A stretch of 64,000 nucleotides of DNA from Paenarthrobacter nitroguajacolicus (GCF_029952445.1 NZ_JAQPPK010000005.1:62001-126000); one strand, 5' to 3'. Positions 18,982 through 27,793 are shown, numbered from the stretch's first letter. The notes: generated by a model from the sequence alone, not told the origin. Program-made: numbers and translations.

Positions 18982-20295
18982 ATGACTGATATCACTACTG
19001 AAAAGGCCCGCATCGGCGCGCCCTCAGCACAGCCCTTTATCGACGGCTTCACCGAGGAAGGCGAGAACCTCTCGCCCGTCAACACTGGAACGAACACCAG
19101 CACGACGTCGGAGCAGCCTTCCGCTGGTCCGCTGGCAGGCGCTTCGGCCAAGAGCCACTCCCACGGTGGCGGCGTCGGCGTTCCGGACAGCTCACGCGCC
19201 GGACGCCTTACCTCCTACACCCTTGAAGATTTCAAGGCCCTGACGGGGCTCGAAGAGGACTGGCGCTTTACTCCGCTTCGCCGCCTCCGCGGCCTGCACT
19301 CCGAAGCCCTCACGGGCACGGCTCCGGCTGTCACCGTTTCGGCACCTGCCGGCGTGAGGGTCGAAACCGTCGGTCGCGATGATCACCGCATCGGTTCGGC
19401 CGGTATTCCGGAGGACCGTGTTTCGGCGAACGCCTGGGCCGGCTTCAAGGAAGCCACAATCGTCACGGTTCCCGCTGAGACCTCCCTCGAGTCGGAGATC
19501 ACTGTCACCCTCACCGGCGCCGGAACCGACGCCGCTGCACAGCACATCGTTGTGGTAGCGGAGAAGTTCTCCAAGGGTGTCCTGGTTCTGGGCCACGAAG
19601 GTTCTGCCGTTGTCTCCGAGAACGTGGAGATCATCCTTGAGGACGGCGCAGAACTGACGGTCGTGTCCCTGCAGGAATGGAACGACGATTCCGTCCACGC
19701 TTCTTCCCAGCAGGCGAAGATCGGCCGCGACGCCAAGTTCAAGCACATCGTGGTCAGCCTGGGTGGCGACCTCATCCGCGTCACCCCTACAGCACGCTTT
19801 GCTGCCCCGGGCGGCGAAGTCGAACTGTTCGGCCTGTACTTCGCCGACGCCGGCCAGCACCTTGAGCACCGCACGTTCGTTGACCACGGTCAGCCGAACT
19901 GCGTATCCAACGTGCTGTACAAGGGTGCCTTGCAGGGCAAGGGTGCTCACACCGTATGGGTGGGCGATGTCCTGATCCAGAAGAACGCCGAAGGTACCGA
20001 CAGCTACGAGAAGAACCAGAACCTGGTCCTGACCGATGGCTGCCGCGCCGACTCCGTGCCGAACCTGGAAATCGAGACCGGCCTTATTGCCGGCGCGGGC
20101 CACGCCAGCGCCACAGGCCGTTTCGACGACGAGCACCTGTTCTACCTCATGGCTCGCGGTATTCCGGAAGAAGTGGCCCGCAGGCTTGTGGTTCGTGGCT
20201 TCCTGAACGAGATCATCCAGAAGATCAACGTACCGGCCATCGAAGATCGCCTGACGGAAGCTGTCGAGCGCGAGCTCGCCGCGACCGACAACTAA
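18982..20295 (+). CDS. sufD: Fe-S cluster assembly protein SufD
   Basis: SufD pairs with SufB and the SufC ATPase in the assembly scaffold. The 437-residue protein starts at ATG 18982, three bases after the sufB stop. The N-terminal 60 residues are low complexity and His/Gly rich (AKSHSHGGGVGVPDSS). The conserved core has GAELTVVSLQEWNDD, FGLYFADAGQHLEHRTFVDH and a C-terminal EIETGLIAGAGHASATGR that resembles the SufB end. The His near the end (ADAGQHLEHRTFVDH) is the position linked to cluster assembly in SufD. Confidence 0.95.
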   Translation: MTDITTEKARIGAPSAQPFIDGFTEEGENLSPVNTGTNTSTTSEQPSAGPLAGASAKSHSHGGGVGVPDSSRAGRLTSYTLEDFKALTGLEEDWRFTPLRRLRGLHSEALTGTAPAVTVSAPAGVRVETVGRDDHRIGSAGIPEDRVSANAWAGFKEATIVTVPAETSLESEITVTLTGAGTDAAAQHIVVVAEKFSKGVLVLGHEGSAVVSENVEIILEDGAELTVVSLQEWNDDSVHASSQQAKIGRDAKFKHIVVSLGGDLIRVTPTARFAAPGGEVELFGLYFADAGQHLEHRTFVDHGQPNCVSNVLYKGALQGKGAHTVWVGDVLIQKNAEGTDSYEKNQNLVLTDGCRADSVPNLEIETGLIAGAGHASATGRFDDEHLFYLMARGIPEEVARRLVVRGFLNEIIQKINVPAIEDRLTEAVERELAATDN

Positions 20296-20332
20296 CGACG
20301 ACCATCAACCAAGACAGGCAGTCCGGACAAGC

Positions 20333-20689
20333 ATGAGTGAACAAACCAAGGGTGAACTGGTGTGCAACGCCAATGACATCCAGGTCAAGCAGGCCCTGCG
20401 GGTCCTCATCGATGACTATCCCGTAGCGATCGTCAGGGATTCCATGGGCGAGATCCACGCCATCGGCGATACCTGCTCGCACGCGGATATTTCGTTGTCC
20501 GAAGGCGAAATTGAAGGCTGTGCGATCGAGTGCTGGGGACACGGTTCCCAGTTCGACCTCCGCAGCGGACAACCCCTCCAGCTGCCCGCCTACGATCCCG
20601 TACCTGTTTTCGCCGTCACCATCGATGGCGACGACGTCTACGTGGACGTGACCAACGTTGTGAACGGTGCCTCGGTAGAGAACTACTGA
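20333..20689 (+). CDS. Rieske-type [2Fe-2S] ferredoxin within the suf operon
   Basis: This 118-residue protein is a small Rieske ferredoxin of the non-heme oxygenase ferredoxin subunit type. The cluster ligands are visible as C-x-H in TCSHADISL near residue 47 and C-x2-H in CWGHGSQFD near residue 67. It lies between sufD and sufC with short gaps and shares their strand, so it is part of the operon. It may supply electrons for cluster assembly or be an early client of the machinery; both are inferences. It has no membrane segment. Confidence 0.9.
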   Translation: MSEQTKGELVCNANDIQVKQALRVLIDDYPVAIVRDSMGEIHAIGDTCSHADISLSEGEIEGCAIECWGHGSQFDLRSGQPLQLPAYDPVPVFAVTIDGDDVYVDVTNVVNGASVENY

Positions 20690-20732
20690 GCACCCAGTAC
20701 CGCCAGACTTACGAACGAAAAGAAAGAAGAGC

Positions 20733-21518
20733 ATGTCTACTCTTGAGATCAAGGACCTGCACGTCAGCATTGAGACGGAGCAGGGCACCAAGGAGATCCT
20801 GAAGGGCGTCAGCCTGACCATCAGGACCGGCGAAACCCACGCCATCATGGGCCCCAATGGCTCGGGCAAGTCGACCCTCGCCTCCACCATCGCCGGTCAC
20901 CCGCGCTACACGGTCACCAGCGGCAGCATCACCCTTGATGGCGAAAACGTTCTGGACATGAGCGTTGACCAGCGTGCACGCGCCGGCCTCTTCCTGGCCA
21001 TGCAGTACCCGGTTGAGGTCCCCGGCGTGACCATGACCAACTTCCTGCGCACCGCCAAGACCGCGATCGACGGCGAAGCACCGGCCCTGCGTACGTGGAC
21101 CAAGGACGTGAAGGCTGCCATGCAGCAGCTGCGTATCGACGCCGACTTCGCCCAGCGCAACGTCAACGAAGGCTTCTCGGGCGGCGAAAAGAAGCGCGTG
21201 GAGATCCTCCAGCTTGAACTCTTCAAGCCGAAGTTCGCCATCCTGGACGAGACCGACTCCGGCCTTGACGTGGACGCCTTGAAGGTGGTCTCCGAAGGCG
21301 TAAACCGCGCGCACGAGGCCGGAAACATGGGCACCTTGCTCATCACCCACTACACCCGCATCCTGCGCTACATCAAGCCGGAATTCGTCCACGTTTTCGT
21401 TGACGGCAAGGTTGTTGAGGAAGGCGGCCCGGAGCTCGCCGACCGTCTCGAAGAAGAAGGCTACGACCGCTACGCACCGGGCGCCGGCGTTGCCGTTGCT
21501 CCTGCCGTCCAGGCCTAG
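20733..21518 (+). CDS. sufC: Fe-S cluster assembly ATPase SufC
   Basis: SufC is the ATPase of the SufBC2D complex. The 261-residue protein starts at ATG 20733 after AAGAAAGAAGAG. Motifs are Walker A GPNGSGKST near residue 36, the SufC-specific signature FSGGEKKRVEILQ near 149, Walker B FAILDETDSGLDVD near 169 and the H-loop in LITHYTRIL. In M. tuberculosis sufC is followed by the cysteine desulfurase and SufU genes; here the next gene is the SufT-like one 13 bp later. Confidence 0.97.
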   Translation: MSTLEIKDLHVSIETEQGTKEILKGVSLTIRTGETHAIMGPNGSGKSTLASTIAGHPRYTVTSGSITLDGENVLDMSVDQRARAGLFLAMQYPVEVPGVTMTNFLRTAKTAIDGEAPALRTWTKDVKAAMQQLRIDADFAQRNVNEGFSGGEKKRVEILQLELFKPKFAILDETDSGLDVDALKVVSEGVNRAHEAGNMGTLLITHYTRILRYIKPEFVHVFVDGKVVEEGGPELADRLEEEGYDRYAPGAGVAVAPAVQA

Positions 21519-21531
21519 TTAGGATCGTTTC

Positions 21532-21864
21532 ATGACCGAAATCAACGCGGCGCGCACCAGCCTCGAGGACGTTGAGGAAGCGCTCAAGGACGTCATTGAC
21601 CCCGAACTCGGTGTCAATGTTGTGGATCTTGGCCTCCTCTACGGCCTCAAGTACTCGGACGAGGACGGCGCCCTCCTGATCGACATGACACTGACAACAG
21701 CGGCTTGCCCGCTGACGGACGTGCTTGAAGAGCAGGTTGGCAAGTCCCTCGACGGAGTTGTTGACGATTGGCGCCTGAACTGGGTATGGATGCCGCCGTG
21801 GGGTCCGGAACGGATCACTGACGACGGCAAGGACCAGATGCGGGCCCTCGGCTTCAATATCTGA
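21532..21864 (+). CDS. sufT: SufT-like metal-sulfur cluster assembly factor (MIP18/DUF59)
   Basis: This 110-residue protein belongs to the MIP18/PaaD-like family, which helps to mature or deliver Fe-S clusters. It shows ALKDVIDPELGVNVVDLGL near residue 18 and the conserved Cys in LTTAACPLTDVLEEQV near residue 61. It is the last gene of the suf operon and is followed by a strong terminator. Old annotations often call it an aromatic ring hydroxylase subunit by similarity to PaaD; the operon context makes a Fe-S role much likelier. Confidence 0.88.
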   Translation: MTEINAARTSLEDVEEALKDVIDPELGVNVVDLGLLYGLKYSDEDGALLIDMTLTTAACPLTDVLEEQVGKSLDGVVDDWRLNWVWMPPWGPERITDDGKDQMRALGFNI

Positions 21865-21895
21865 TCATTGGTTTTCTCCCGCGCTTGCGGGCACA

Positions 21896-21932
21896 AGGAA
21901 GGGCTCCGGGCATATTGCCCGGAGCCCTTCCT
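21896..21932. terminator. Bidirectional terminator between sufT and the metallopeptidase gene
   Basis: A perfect 17 bp stem joins 21896-21912 to 21916-21932 with a 3-base loop. It sits between two convergent genes and is followed by CTGTTT on the plus strand. Confidence 0.85.
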
Positions 21933-21949
21933 CTGTTTGGGCGGGATCG

Positions 21950-22852
21950 CTACGGCGTTGCCACTCCGAAGGTGTCGCACTTGTTGATGTCGCCTGTGCT
22001 GTAGCCCTGGTAGAACCACTTTTGCCGCTGTGCGCTGGAACCGTGCGTCCACGACTCGGGGGAGACCCTTCCAGTCGCGGCCTTCTGGATCCGGTCATCG
22101 CCGACGGCGGACGCCGCCGAAAGCGCGTCCTGCAGGTCCTGCTCGGTGAGGGGATCAAGGAACGGCTTTCCCGTGGCGTCTGTTTGCGTGGTGGCGTGGC
22201 GTACCCAGAGTCCTGCATAGCAATCTGCCTGCAGCTCAACCCGGACGCCACCAGATTGGGGTCCCTGGGGATCCTGCTGCGCGCGGTCGAGGTTGCCCAG
22301 GATGTTCTGGATGTGGTGCCCAAACTCGTGCGCCACTACATACTCCTGCGCCAACGGTCCGCCGGAGGAGCCGAACCTCGTTACCAGTTCATCGAAGAAT
22401 CCGGGGTCGAAATAGGCTTTCACGTCGGCCGGGCAGTAGAACGGTCCCACATCCGTGGTGGCCGGGCCGCAGCCGGTATTTGTGCCTTGCTCGAAGATGA
22501 CCGTCCCGGGCCGGGTGTATTTCACGTTGTACTGGGCGAGGTAATCGGGCCAAAAGGCGTTGAGGCTATTGACCGTGCCGGTGATGCGGCAGTCAAGGCG
22601 TTTGTCCGCGTCCGCGCCGGTCTGGCATTCCTGGACGCCCCCTGTGCCACTTCCAGCATCCACGGCCGGCGGCGTACCCCCACCGCCGCCCAGGTCGCCG
22701 AGGATGTTGGGGTTGATGCCAAAGAGGGCAAGCAGCAGCACCACAATGCCGCCTCCGATGCCACCGCCAATCTTGGTACCCCTGCCCATACCACCGCCGC
22801 GTCGGTCCTCGACTTGGGACGGGTCAAGCTGTGCGCCATCGTTGAAACTCAT
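21950..22852 (-). CDS. Neutral zinc metallopeptidase, YpfJ family
   Basis: This is a predicted membrane-anchored zinc peptidase of unknown substrate. The ATG at 22852 gives MSFNDGAQLDPSQVEDRRGG and 300 residues. A Gly-rich stretch and single membrane segment lie at residues 29-48, then a Gly-rich linker. The zinc site HEFGHH is at 175-180, with the third ligand probably in LQADCYAGLW about 35 residues later. Cysteines in the outside domain (C76, C88, C128, C140) could form disulfides. The family is widespread but poorly characterised. Confidence 0.88.
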   Translation of the reverse strand: MSFNDGAQLDPSQVEDRRGGGMGRGTKIGGGIGGGIVVLLLALFGINPNILGDLGGGGGTPPAVDAGSGTGGVQECQTGADADKRLDCRITGTVNSLNAFWPDYLAQYNVKYTRPGTVIFEQGTNTGCGPATTDVGPFYCPADVKAYFDPGFFDELVTRFGSSGGPLAQEYVVAHEFGHHIQNILGNLDRAQQDPQGPQSGGVRVELQADCYAGLWVRHATTQTDATGKPFLDPLTEQDLQDALSAASAVGDDRIQKAATGRVSPESWTHGSSAQRQKWFYQGYSTGDINKCDTFGVATP

Positions 22853-22913
22853 ACAGTCAGAATAGACGTCACTTTTGCTGCCGGGGGCCGGACACTGCCG
22901 TAAAATTGGCTGG

Positions 22914-24305
22914 ATGCCATTCCTGGACAAACTTCACATCTGGGCTGATGAGCGCCCTCACGACACCGCCGTCGTCGTGGGCACCAGCCGGATCACCTGG
23001 GCCGGACTCCGTGACGCGGCAGCGAAGCTGCTGGGTGCTTCCGGTCCCACCACGGTCCTCGCCGAGCCGAACTCCGTCGGCTTCGTTGAGCGGTATGCCG
23101 CCGCCGTCGCAGGGGAACGGCGCTGCGCGGTTCTCGACCCCCTATGGCCCGCTCCGATGATCGAGGAGGTTGCCTCCCGGATCGCCGGCTCAGGAAACGC
23201 AGCCGGGGACGCACTTGTGGACGGAGATCCTTCCAGTACCTTCCTGGTGGGCATGACATCCGGCACCACGTCTGTGCCCAAGGCCTTCACCCGTTCCCGG
23301 CGTTCATGGCAGGTATCGTTCGAGGCCTCCATCGAGTTCTTCGGACTGTCCAAGGACGACCATACGTTGGCTCCGGGCCCCCTTTCGGCCAGCCTCAACC
23401 TCTATGCCCTCTCCGAGTGCCTGTATGCGGGCGCCGCGTTCCACACCCTGGAATCATTCGATGTCGGTGACGCCCATGCGGCCATCAGCCATGACGGCAT
23501 CACCCGTTTGGTCCTTGTCCCCACCATGCTGCGGTTGTTGAGCGAACGGGGGCTGGCCGGCGACGTGGACGCGTCCGGAATCCGCAGCATCATTTGCGCA
23601 GGTTCCAAGCTGGATGCCCGCACCTTGGAAGCCGCCCGGCGCTGGGCCCCCCATGCCGCCATTTACGAGTACTACGGCGCCTCGGAGTTGAGCTTCGTTT
23701 CCGGGACCCGCCTCGCGGCAGGTGAACCGCTGGATGTCGGTGGTACGGGCATAGGAACTCCCTTTCCCGGAGTGGAGCTGAGCATTCTTGATGACGCCGG
23801 CAACGTTCTGCCTGAAGGAGCCCACGGCAACATCAGCGTGCGCAGCGGAATGGTCAGCAATGGCTACTTGTGGGGTGACGACGGACAGGCTTTGCGATGC
23901 CTGGAGGGTTGGTACACCGTGGGGGACCAGGGCTATCTGCGCGGGGGAGTCCTCCACATTCTGGGCCGGCGTTCGGACATGATTGTCACGTCCGGGAAGA
24001 ACGTCTACCCCCACGAGGTGGAACTGGCCCTCGCCTCTGTTCCAGGAATCGAAGTTGCGGTCGCCGCCGGTGCCCCTGACGACATCCGCGGCCAAAAGGT
24101 GATCGCCGGCGTCGTTCCTGCCTATGGCGCCGTGACGGCAACCCAACTGCGCACCGGGCTGGATGGTCTGTTGGCGCGGGACAAGTGGCCCCTGCAGTAT
24201 TACGTGCTGTCCGCGCTGCCAATGACTGACCGGGGCAAGGTCAGCCGGAAAGTACTTTTGGACTGGATCAAAAACCACGACTCCCGGGCGCAGCCACTTG
24301 GCTAG
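22914..24305 (+). CDS. AMP-dependent acyl-CoA synthetase/ligase
   Basis: This adenylates a carboxylic acid and joins it to CoA; the substrate is unknown. The ATG at 22914 gives MPFLDKLHIWADERP and 463 residues, short for the family. Motifs are the phosphate loop GMTSGTTSVPKAF near residue 118, YEYYGASELSFVS near 250, the hinge GRRSDMIVTSGKNVYPHEVE near 355 and the C-terminal catalytic lysine in MTDRGKVSRKV. It overlaps the thiolase gene by 8 bp, so the two likely act in sequence. Both converge on the biotin transporter operon, so a biotin-like or pimelate-like acid is a reasonable guess. Confidence 0.85.
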   Translation: MPFLDKLHIWADERPHDTAVVVGTSRITWAGLRDAAAKLLGASGPTTVLAEPNSVGFVERYAAAVAGERRCAVLDPLWPAPMIEEVASRIAGSGNAAGDALVDGDPSSTFLVGMTSGTTSVPKAFTRSRRSWQVSFEASIEFFGLSKDDHTLAPGPLSASLNLYALSECLYAGAAFHTLESFDVGDAHAAISHDGITRLVLVPTMLRLLSERGLAGDVDASGIRSIICAGSKLDARTLEAARRWAPHAAIYEYYGASELSFVSGTRLAAGEPLDVGGTGIGTPFPGVELSILDDAGNVLPEGAHGNISVRSGMVSNGYLWGDDGQALRCLEGWYTVGDQGYLRGGVLHILGRRSDMIVTSGKNVYPHEVELALASVPGIEVAVAAGAPDDIRGQKVIAGVVPAYGAVTATQLRTGLDGLLARDKWPLQYYVLSALPMTDRGKVSRKVLLDWIKNHDSRAQPLG

Positions 24306-25527
24306 CATCAGTAAATTGGCGGACACCAACACATTGAGCGGCACCGGGCCGGCAACTGACCCAACCCGGCAGCCTGTCATTATCGCGGCGCTGCGGTCTC
24401 CGATTTGCCGGGCCAACGGGCAACTCAAGCATCTGCGCGCGCCGGATCTGCTGGCGCCGGTGCTGGCCTCACTGATCGAGTCCATTGGCGTGGACCCTGC
24501 CGACGTGGACGATGTCATCATCGGCAATGCCGTGGGCGGCGGCGGGAACCTCGCCAGGTACGCCGCGCTCCAGGCGGGCCTGCCCACCACCGTGCCGGGA
24601 CTCACTGTGGACCGTCAATGCGGCTCCGGCCTGGACGCCATTGCCCTGGCTTCGCGTCTGGTGGCGGCCGGTGACAATCCGCTGTTCCTTGCCGGCGGCG
24701 TCGAAAGCATCAGTACGGCACCGGCCAGGGCACACAGGAACTACGACGGCGGCCTGGACTTCTTCTCCCGTGCCACCTTCGTGCCGCCCCGGTTCGGAGA
24801 TCCGGACATGGGGGTGGCCGCGGAGACCGTTGCCACCAGGTTTGGGGTCTCCCGGGGGCAGCAGGATGACTACGCCCTCCGCAGCCATCGCCGGGCAGTG
24901 GACGCTGCCGCTGCCGGGAAGTACACAGGCGAGATCGTTCCCCTGATGGGCGCCTCCTCGCCGGTGACCGCCGACGACGGACCCAAGCCCTCCCTGAGGC
25001 CGGCGCTCATGGCCAGGTTCCCCGCTGCGTTCGTGCCTGGCGGGACTGTCACCGCAGCAAACTCGTGCTTCGATGCGGACGCCGCGTCCGCCGTCGTCGT
25101 AACGTCCCTTCAACGTGCACGCGACATGGGCGCCGTCGATGGCTTGCTGGTGCTGGGCAGTGATACCGCGGGTGTCGATCCGGAACTGCTGGGTATCGGC
25201 GCGGCCTTTGCCGCCGAACGGCTGCTCTCCCGGCAGGCAGTAGGCGCGGACGCTTTGGATCTCATCGAATTCAACGAAGCATTCGCGTCCCAAACCATCG
25301 CATGTTTGGAGCATTTGGGCCTGGACCCGGAAAGGGCGAATCTTCAAGGAGGTGCGCTGGCGCTGGGGCACGGTTACGGCGCCTCCGGCGCTGTCCTGGT
25401 GACACGGTTGCTGGCACAGGCGAGAAGCCGGTATGCAGAGGCAGGTACTGAAGTGCTTGGGTTGGCCATGATCAGCATCGCCGGCGGCATGGGCACCGCA
25501 AGCCTGTTGCGTTACGCCCGGCTCTAG
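24298..25527 (+). CDS. Thiolase-family protein lacking the C-terminal catalytic Cys
   Basis: This is a thiolase-fold acyltransferase, translated from a TTG at 24298 that overlaps the acyl-CoA ligase. The 409-residue protein has the nucleophile Cys at 108 in VDRQCGSGLDAI, the NEAFASQ motif and the active-site His in ALGHGYGASG (normally GHPxGxSG). The C-terminal motif that normally reads C-x-G-G-G-x-G is SIAGGMG, so the acid/base Cys is replaced by Ser393. It may therefore do only half-reactions or use another acid/base. Its stop codon overlaps the bioN stop by CTAG. Confidence 0.82.
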   Translation: MASISKLADTNTLSGTGPATDPTRQPVIIAALRSPICRANGQLKHLRAPDLLAPVLASLIESIGVDPADVDDVIIGNAVGGGGNLARYAALQAGLPTTVPGLTVDRQCGSGLDAIALASRLVAAGDNPLFLAGGVESISTAPARAHRNYDGGLDFFSRATFVPPRFGDPDMGVAAETVATRFGVSRGQQDDYALRSHRRAVDAAAAGKYTGEIVPLMGASSPVTADDGPKPSLRPALMARFPAAFVPGGTVTAANSCFDADAASAVVVTSLQRARDMGAVDGLLVLGSDTAGVDPELLGIGAAFAAERLLSRQAVGADALDLIEFNEAFASQTIACLEHLGLDPERANLQGGALALGHGYGASGAVLVTRLLAQARSRYAEAGTEVLGLAMISIAGGMGTASLLRYARL

Positions 25528-26162
25528 TCCGACCCCGGCAGTTCGTCCGCTTCACCGAGTCCCCGGGCCGCAAGGGCGTCACCGGTTTGCCGTGCGTATG
25601 CCACCGTAGTGATGAAGACCGGCAGAACCAGCGCCCTGGGGTTCCGCTCGAGGCCGCGTGCGCGGGCCGAATCCCGCACATCCGCGAAAGCACCGGCGAT
25701 GAATGGAATGCTCCTGAGCATCACCGCAATGGTTAATGCGAAGCGCTCAGGATCGGCACCAAACCTGCGAAAAGGCCTGGAAATGGACACCACTCCATCC
25801 AGCAGCTCCTGCACGGGGGTGGCAGCCGTCAGTACGGATGCTGCCACAACGCACACCAGGACGTTGAGCACGATCCGCGCTGCGGTGGGTCCACCCAGTT
25901 GCCACCACTGGAACAGGCCGATGACCAGGAGGATGGGGGCCACCATACGAATGGACCCTGCAAGCCGCTTGAACCCGGCACCGCTGAGCAGGAACAGCCC
26001 GCACATCAAGGCGAACGCCGCCAAGGAAACCACCCAGTCAACAATGAGGAACGAGGCCGTTCCGCATGCAGCCACCACCAGGAACTTGGACCAGAGGGGA
26101 GCGCGGTGGACCACGGAGTGGCCCGGCACATAATTGGCCATGAGGAAGCCGTGGCCCCTCAC
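25524..26162 (-). CDS. bioN: Biotin ECF transporter, transmembrane protein BioN (EcfT)
   Basis: This is the energy-coupling membrane component that works with BioM and the substrate-binding BioY. The GTG at 26162 overlaps the bioM stop (GTGA) and gives about 212 residues; an ATG at 26141 (MANYVPGHSVVHR) is also possible. It has about five hydrophobic segments and the coupling-helix ARG motifs in SARARGLERNP and AARGLGEAD near the C-terminus, which contact the ATPase. It is the last gene of bioY-bioM-bioN. Confidence 0.88.
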   Translation of the reverse strand: MRGHGFLMANYVPGHSVVHRAPLWSKFLVVAACGTASFLIVDWVVSLAAFALMCGLFLLSGAGFKRLAGSIRMVAPILLVIGLFQWWQLGGPTAARIVLNVLVCVVAASVLTAATPVQELLDGVVSISRPFRRFGADPERFALTIAVMLRSIPFIAGAFADVRDSARARGLERNPRALVLPVFITTVAYARQTGDALAARGLGEADELPGSD

Positions 26163-26902
26163 GACATTGAACCTTTCAGCGGCAGTCCGTCCACGGCAGC
26201 TGCACACAGCGCGCGGTAATGGGCGACGCCTTCGGCGGCACCGCCGTCGAAAACTATTCGGCCTGCCTCCACCACCAACACCCGTTCCATATCAAGGGCC
26301 AGGTCCAGGTCATGGGTGGACATGACAACTTGCTGCTCCAGCGCCCCAATGGTGCGCCGAAGGAGTTCACGGTTACGCAGGTCAAGAAGGGTTGACGGTT
26401 CGTCCAGGACCAGCACACCGGGATTTACGGCCAACACGGCGGCCAAAGCGAGCAGCTGGCGTTCACCGCCGGAAAGTTCGTAGATGCTTTGGTCTGCCAG
26501 ATGGAGGAGTCCAAAACGATCAAGAACCGCTTCCGCCCTGGCCGCACGTTCCTTGGAATTCCTGAGCGAACGGCGCAATGAGAGCTCAACGTCCTCACGC
26601 CCTGTCGGCATGACGAGTTGGGACAAAGGATCGGTGAAGACAAACCCTACGTTGGACCGGACACGGCGAAGCTCCGAACTCGTGCTGTGACCGTGCACCA
26701 CCACTGTTCCCTCCGTCGGCGCCACCAAGCCGTTCAGGAGCCTCAGAAGAGTGGACTTGCCGGATCCGTTGGCACCGATCACGCCTATTCGGCGCTCTGG
26801 CAGGTCCAGGGAAACGTCGTGCAGCAGGGTCTTGGGCACCTGGCTGTCGTCCACGGCCACGCGCACCGAGACGCGACTCAAACTGATGCTATCCACGCCC
26901 AT
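26159..26902 (-). CDS. bioM: Biotin ECF transporter ATPase BioM
   Basis: This CbiO-type ATPase energises biotin uptake. The 247-residue protein has Walker A GANGSGKST near residue 41, signature ELSGGERQLLALA near 143 and Walker B VLVLDEPSTLLD near 165, with the H-loop in MSTHDLDLA. Its ATG shares a base with the bioY stop (TAATG), and its end overlaps bioN. The context makes biotin rather than cobalt the substrate. Confidence 0.9.
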   Translation of the reverse strand: MGVDSISLSRVSVRVAVDDSQVPKTLLHDVSLDLPERRIGVIGANGSGKSTLLRLLNGLVAPTEGTVVVHGHSTSSELRRVRSNVGFVFTDPLSQLVMPTGREDVELSLRRSLRNSKERAARAEAVLDRFGLLHLADQSIYELSGGERQLLALAAVLAVNPGVLVLDEPSTLLDLRNRELLRRTIGALEQQVVMSTHDLDLALDMERVLVVEAGRIVFDGGAAEGVAHYRALCAAAVDGLPLKGSMS

Positions 26903-27519
26903 TATTTGACCCGACGCACCAGGACATCCGGGAACGCCTTGTGAATGGCCAAGGCGATGACGACTGCCAGAACGTTCTTGAGGGTATCGCCGGGAAGGAA
27001 GGGAAGGTCAGCGAGGACGGCCTTGCCGAAATCCAGTTTGGCGTTGGCCATCATGCCAAGGACACCCAGTGCGTGGACGACTACGATGCTGCTGGCCATG
27101 GTCGCGGCGAAGAGCCATAGCCCGCGGTACTTGACCGTCCTGCGGATCACGACGCCGGCAAGGTAGCCGGTGGCCGCCGCAGCCAGCGGGAAGGCGATGA
27201 TGTAGCCGGCTGATGGACTTGCCAGAATGCCCAGGCCGCTGCGGCCGCCACTGAAGATGGGCAGCCCGGCCAGGCCCAGGAGGACATACAGCCCGACGGC
27301 GGCAAAGCCGCGCCCAGCGCCAAGAACCAGGCCGCTGAGCATCACGGTCAGGGTCACCAAGGTGATGGGAACACCAAGGGCCCCTACCGGAATACCCGGA
27401 ACAATCGCAGATGCAGCCACAAGGGCCGCGAAGACGGCGATGAGGCCGAGGTCGGTGGCGTTCCAGCGTTTGCGTGAGGTGGCGGGCGGCTGCACGGTGG
27501 CAGGGTTGGTGGTGCTCAT
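26902..27519 (-). CDS. bioY: Biotin transporter BioY
   Basis: BioY is the substrate-binding membrane component of the biotin ECF transporter. The 205-residue protein has a short basic N-terminus and six hydrophobic segments. Family motifs are GVPITLVTLTVMLSG near residue 51, GLAGLPIFSGGRSGLG near 82 and PSAGYIIAFPLAA near 102. It starts at ATG 27519 and heads the bioYMN operon. I looked in the 274 bp upstream for a BioQ- or BirA-type inverted repeat and saw none I would defend. Confidence 0.93.
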   Translation of the reverse strand: MSTTNPATVQPPATSRKRWNATDLGLIAVFAALVAASAIVPGIPVGALGVPITLVTLTVMLSGLVLGAGRGFAAVGLYVLLGLAGLPIFSGGRSGLGILASPSAGYIIAFPLAAAATGYLAGVVIRRTVKYRGLWLFAATMASSIVVVHALGVLGMMANAKLDFGKAVLADLPFLPGDTLKNVLAVVIALAIHKAFPDVLVRRVK

Positions 27520-27793
27520 GGTGGGTCCTATCGAATGGGTGTGGTGCGTTGAAGGTGCTTGTTTCCCCTGCTTTCGAGAATACGGAGGGTACAGGTTGGC
27601 GTTTTTGGAGCCTCCCTACAACTGCGGTGGCCGATTCTTTGGCCGTTGGCACAGTTACCGGCGGCAGCGCGGATGTCACCCTAAGCCCGGGGTGCCGGTA
27701 GACTTGAACAGGCTGTTCTCACGGCCAGATCCCGCCGCACTTATTGGGCCCACCGGTCCCGCAGGCGTTCCCCATTGAAAGGCATCACCCGAA

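Noticed and set aside
27520..27793. BioQ or BirA site before bioY
   Set aside because: No inverted repeat of adequate length was found by eye.
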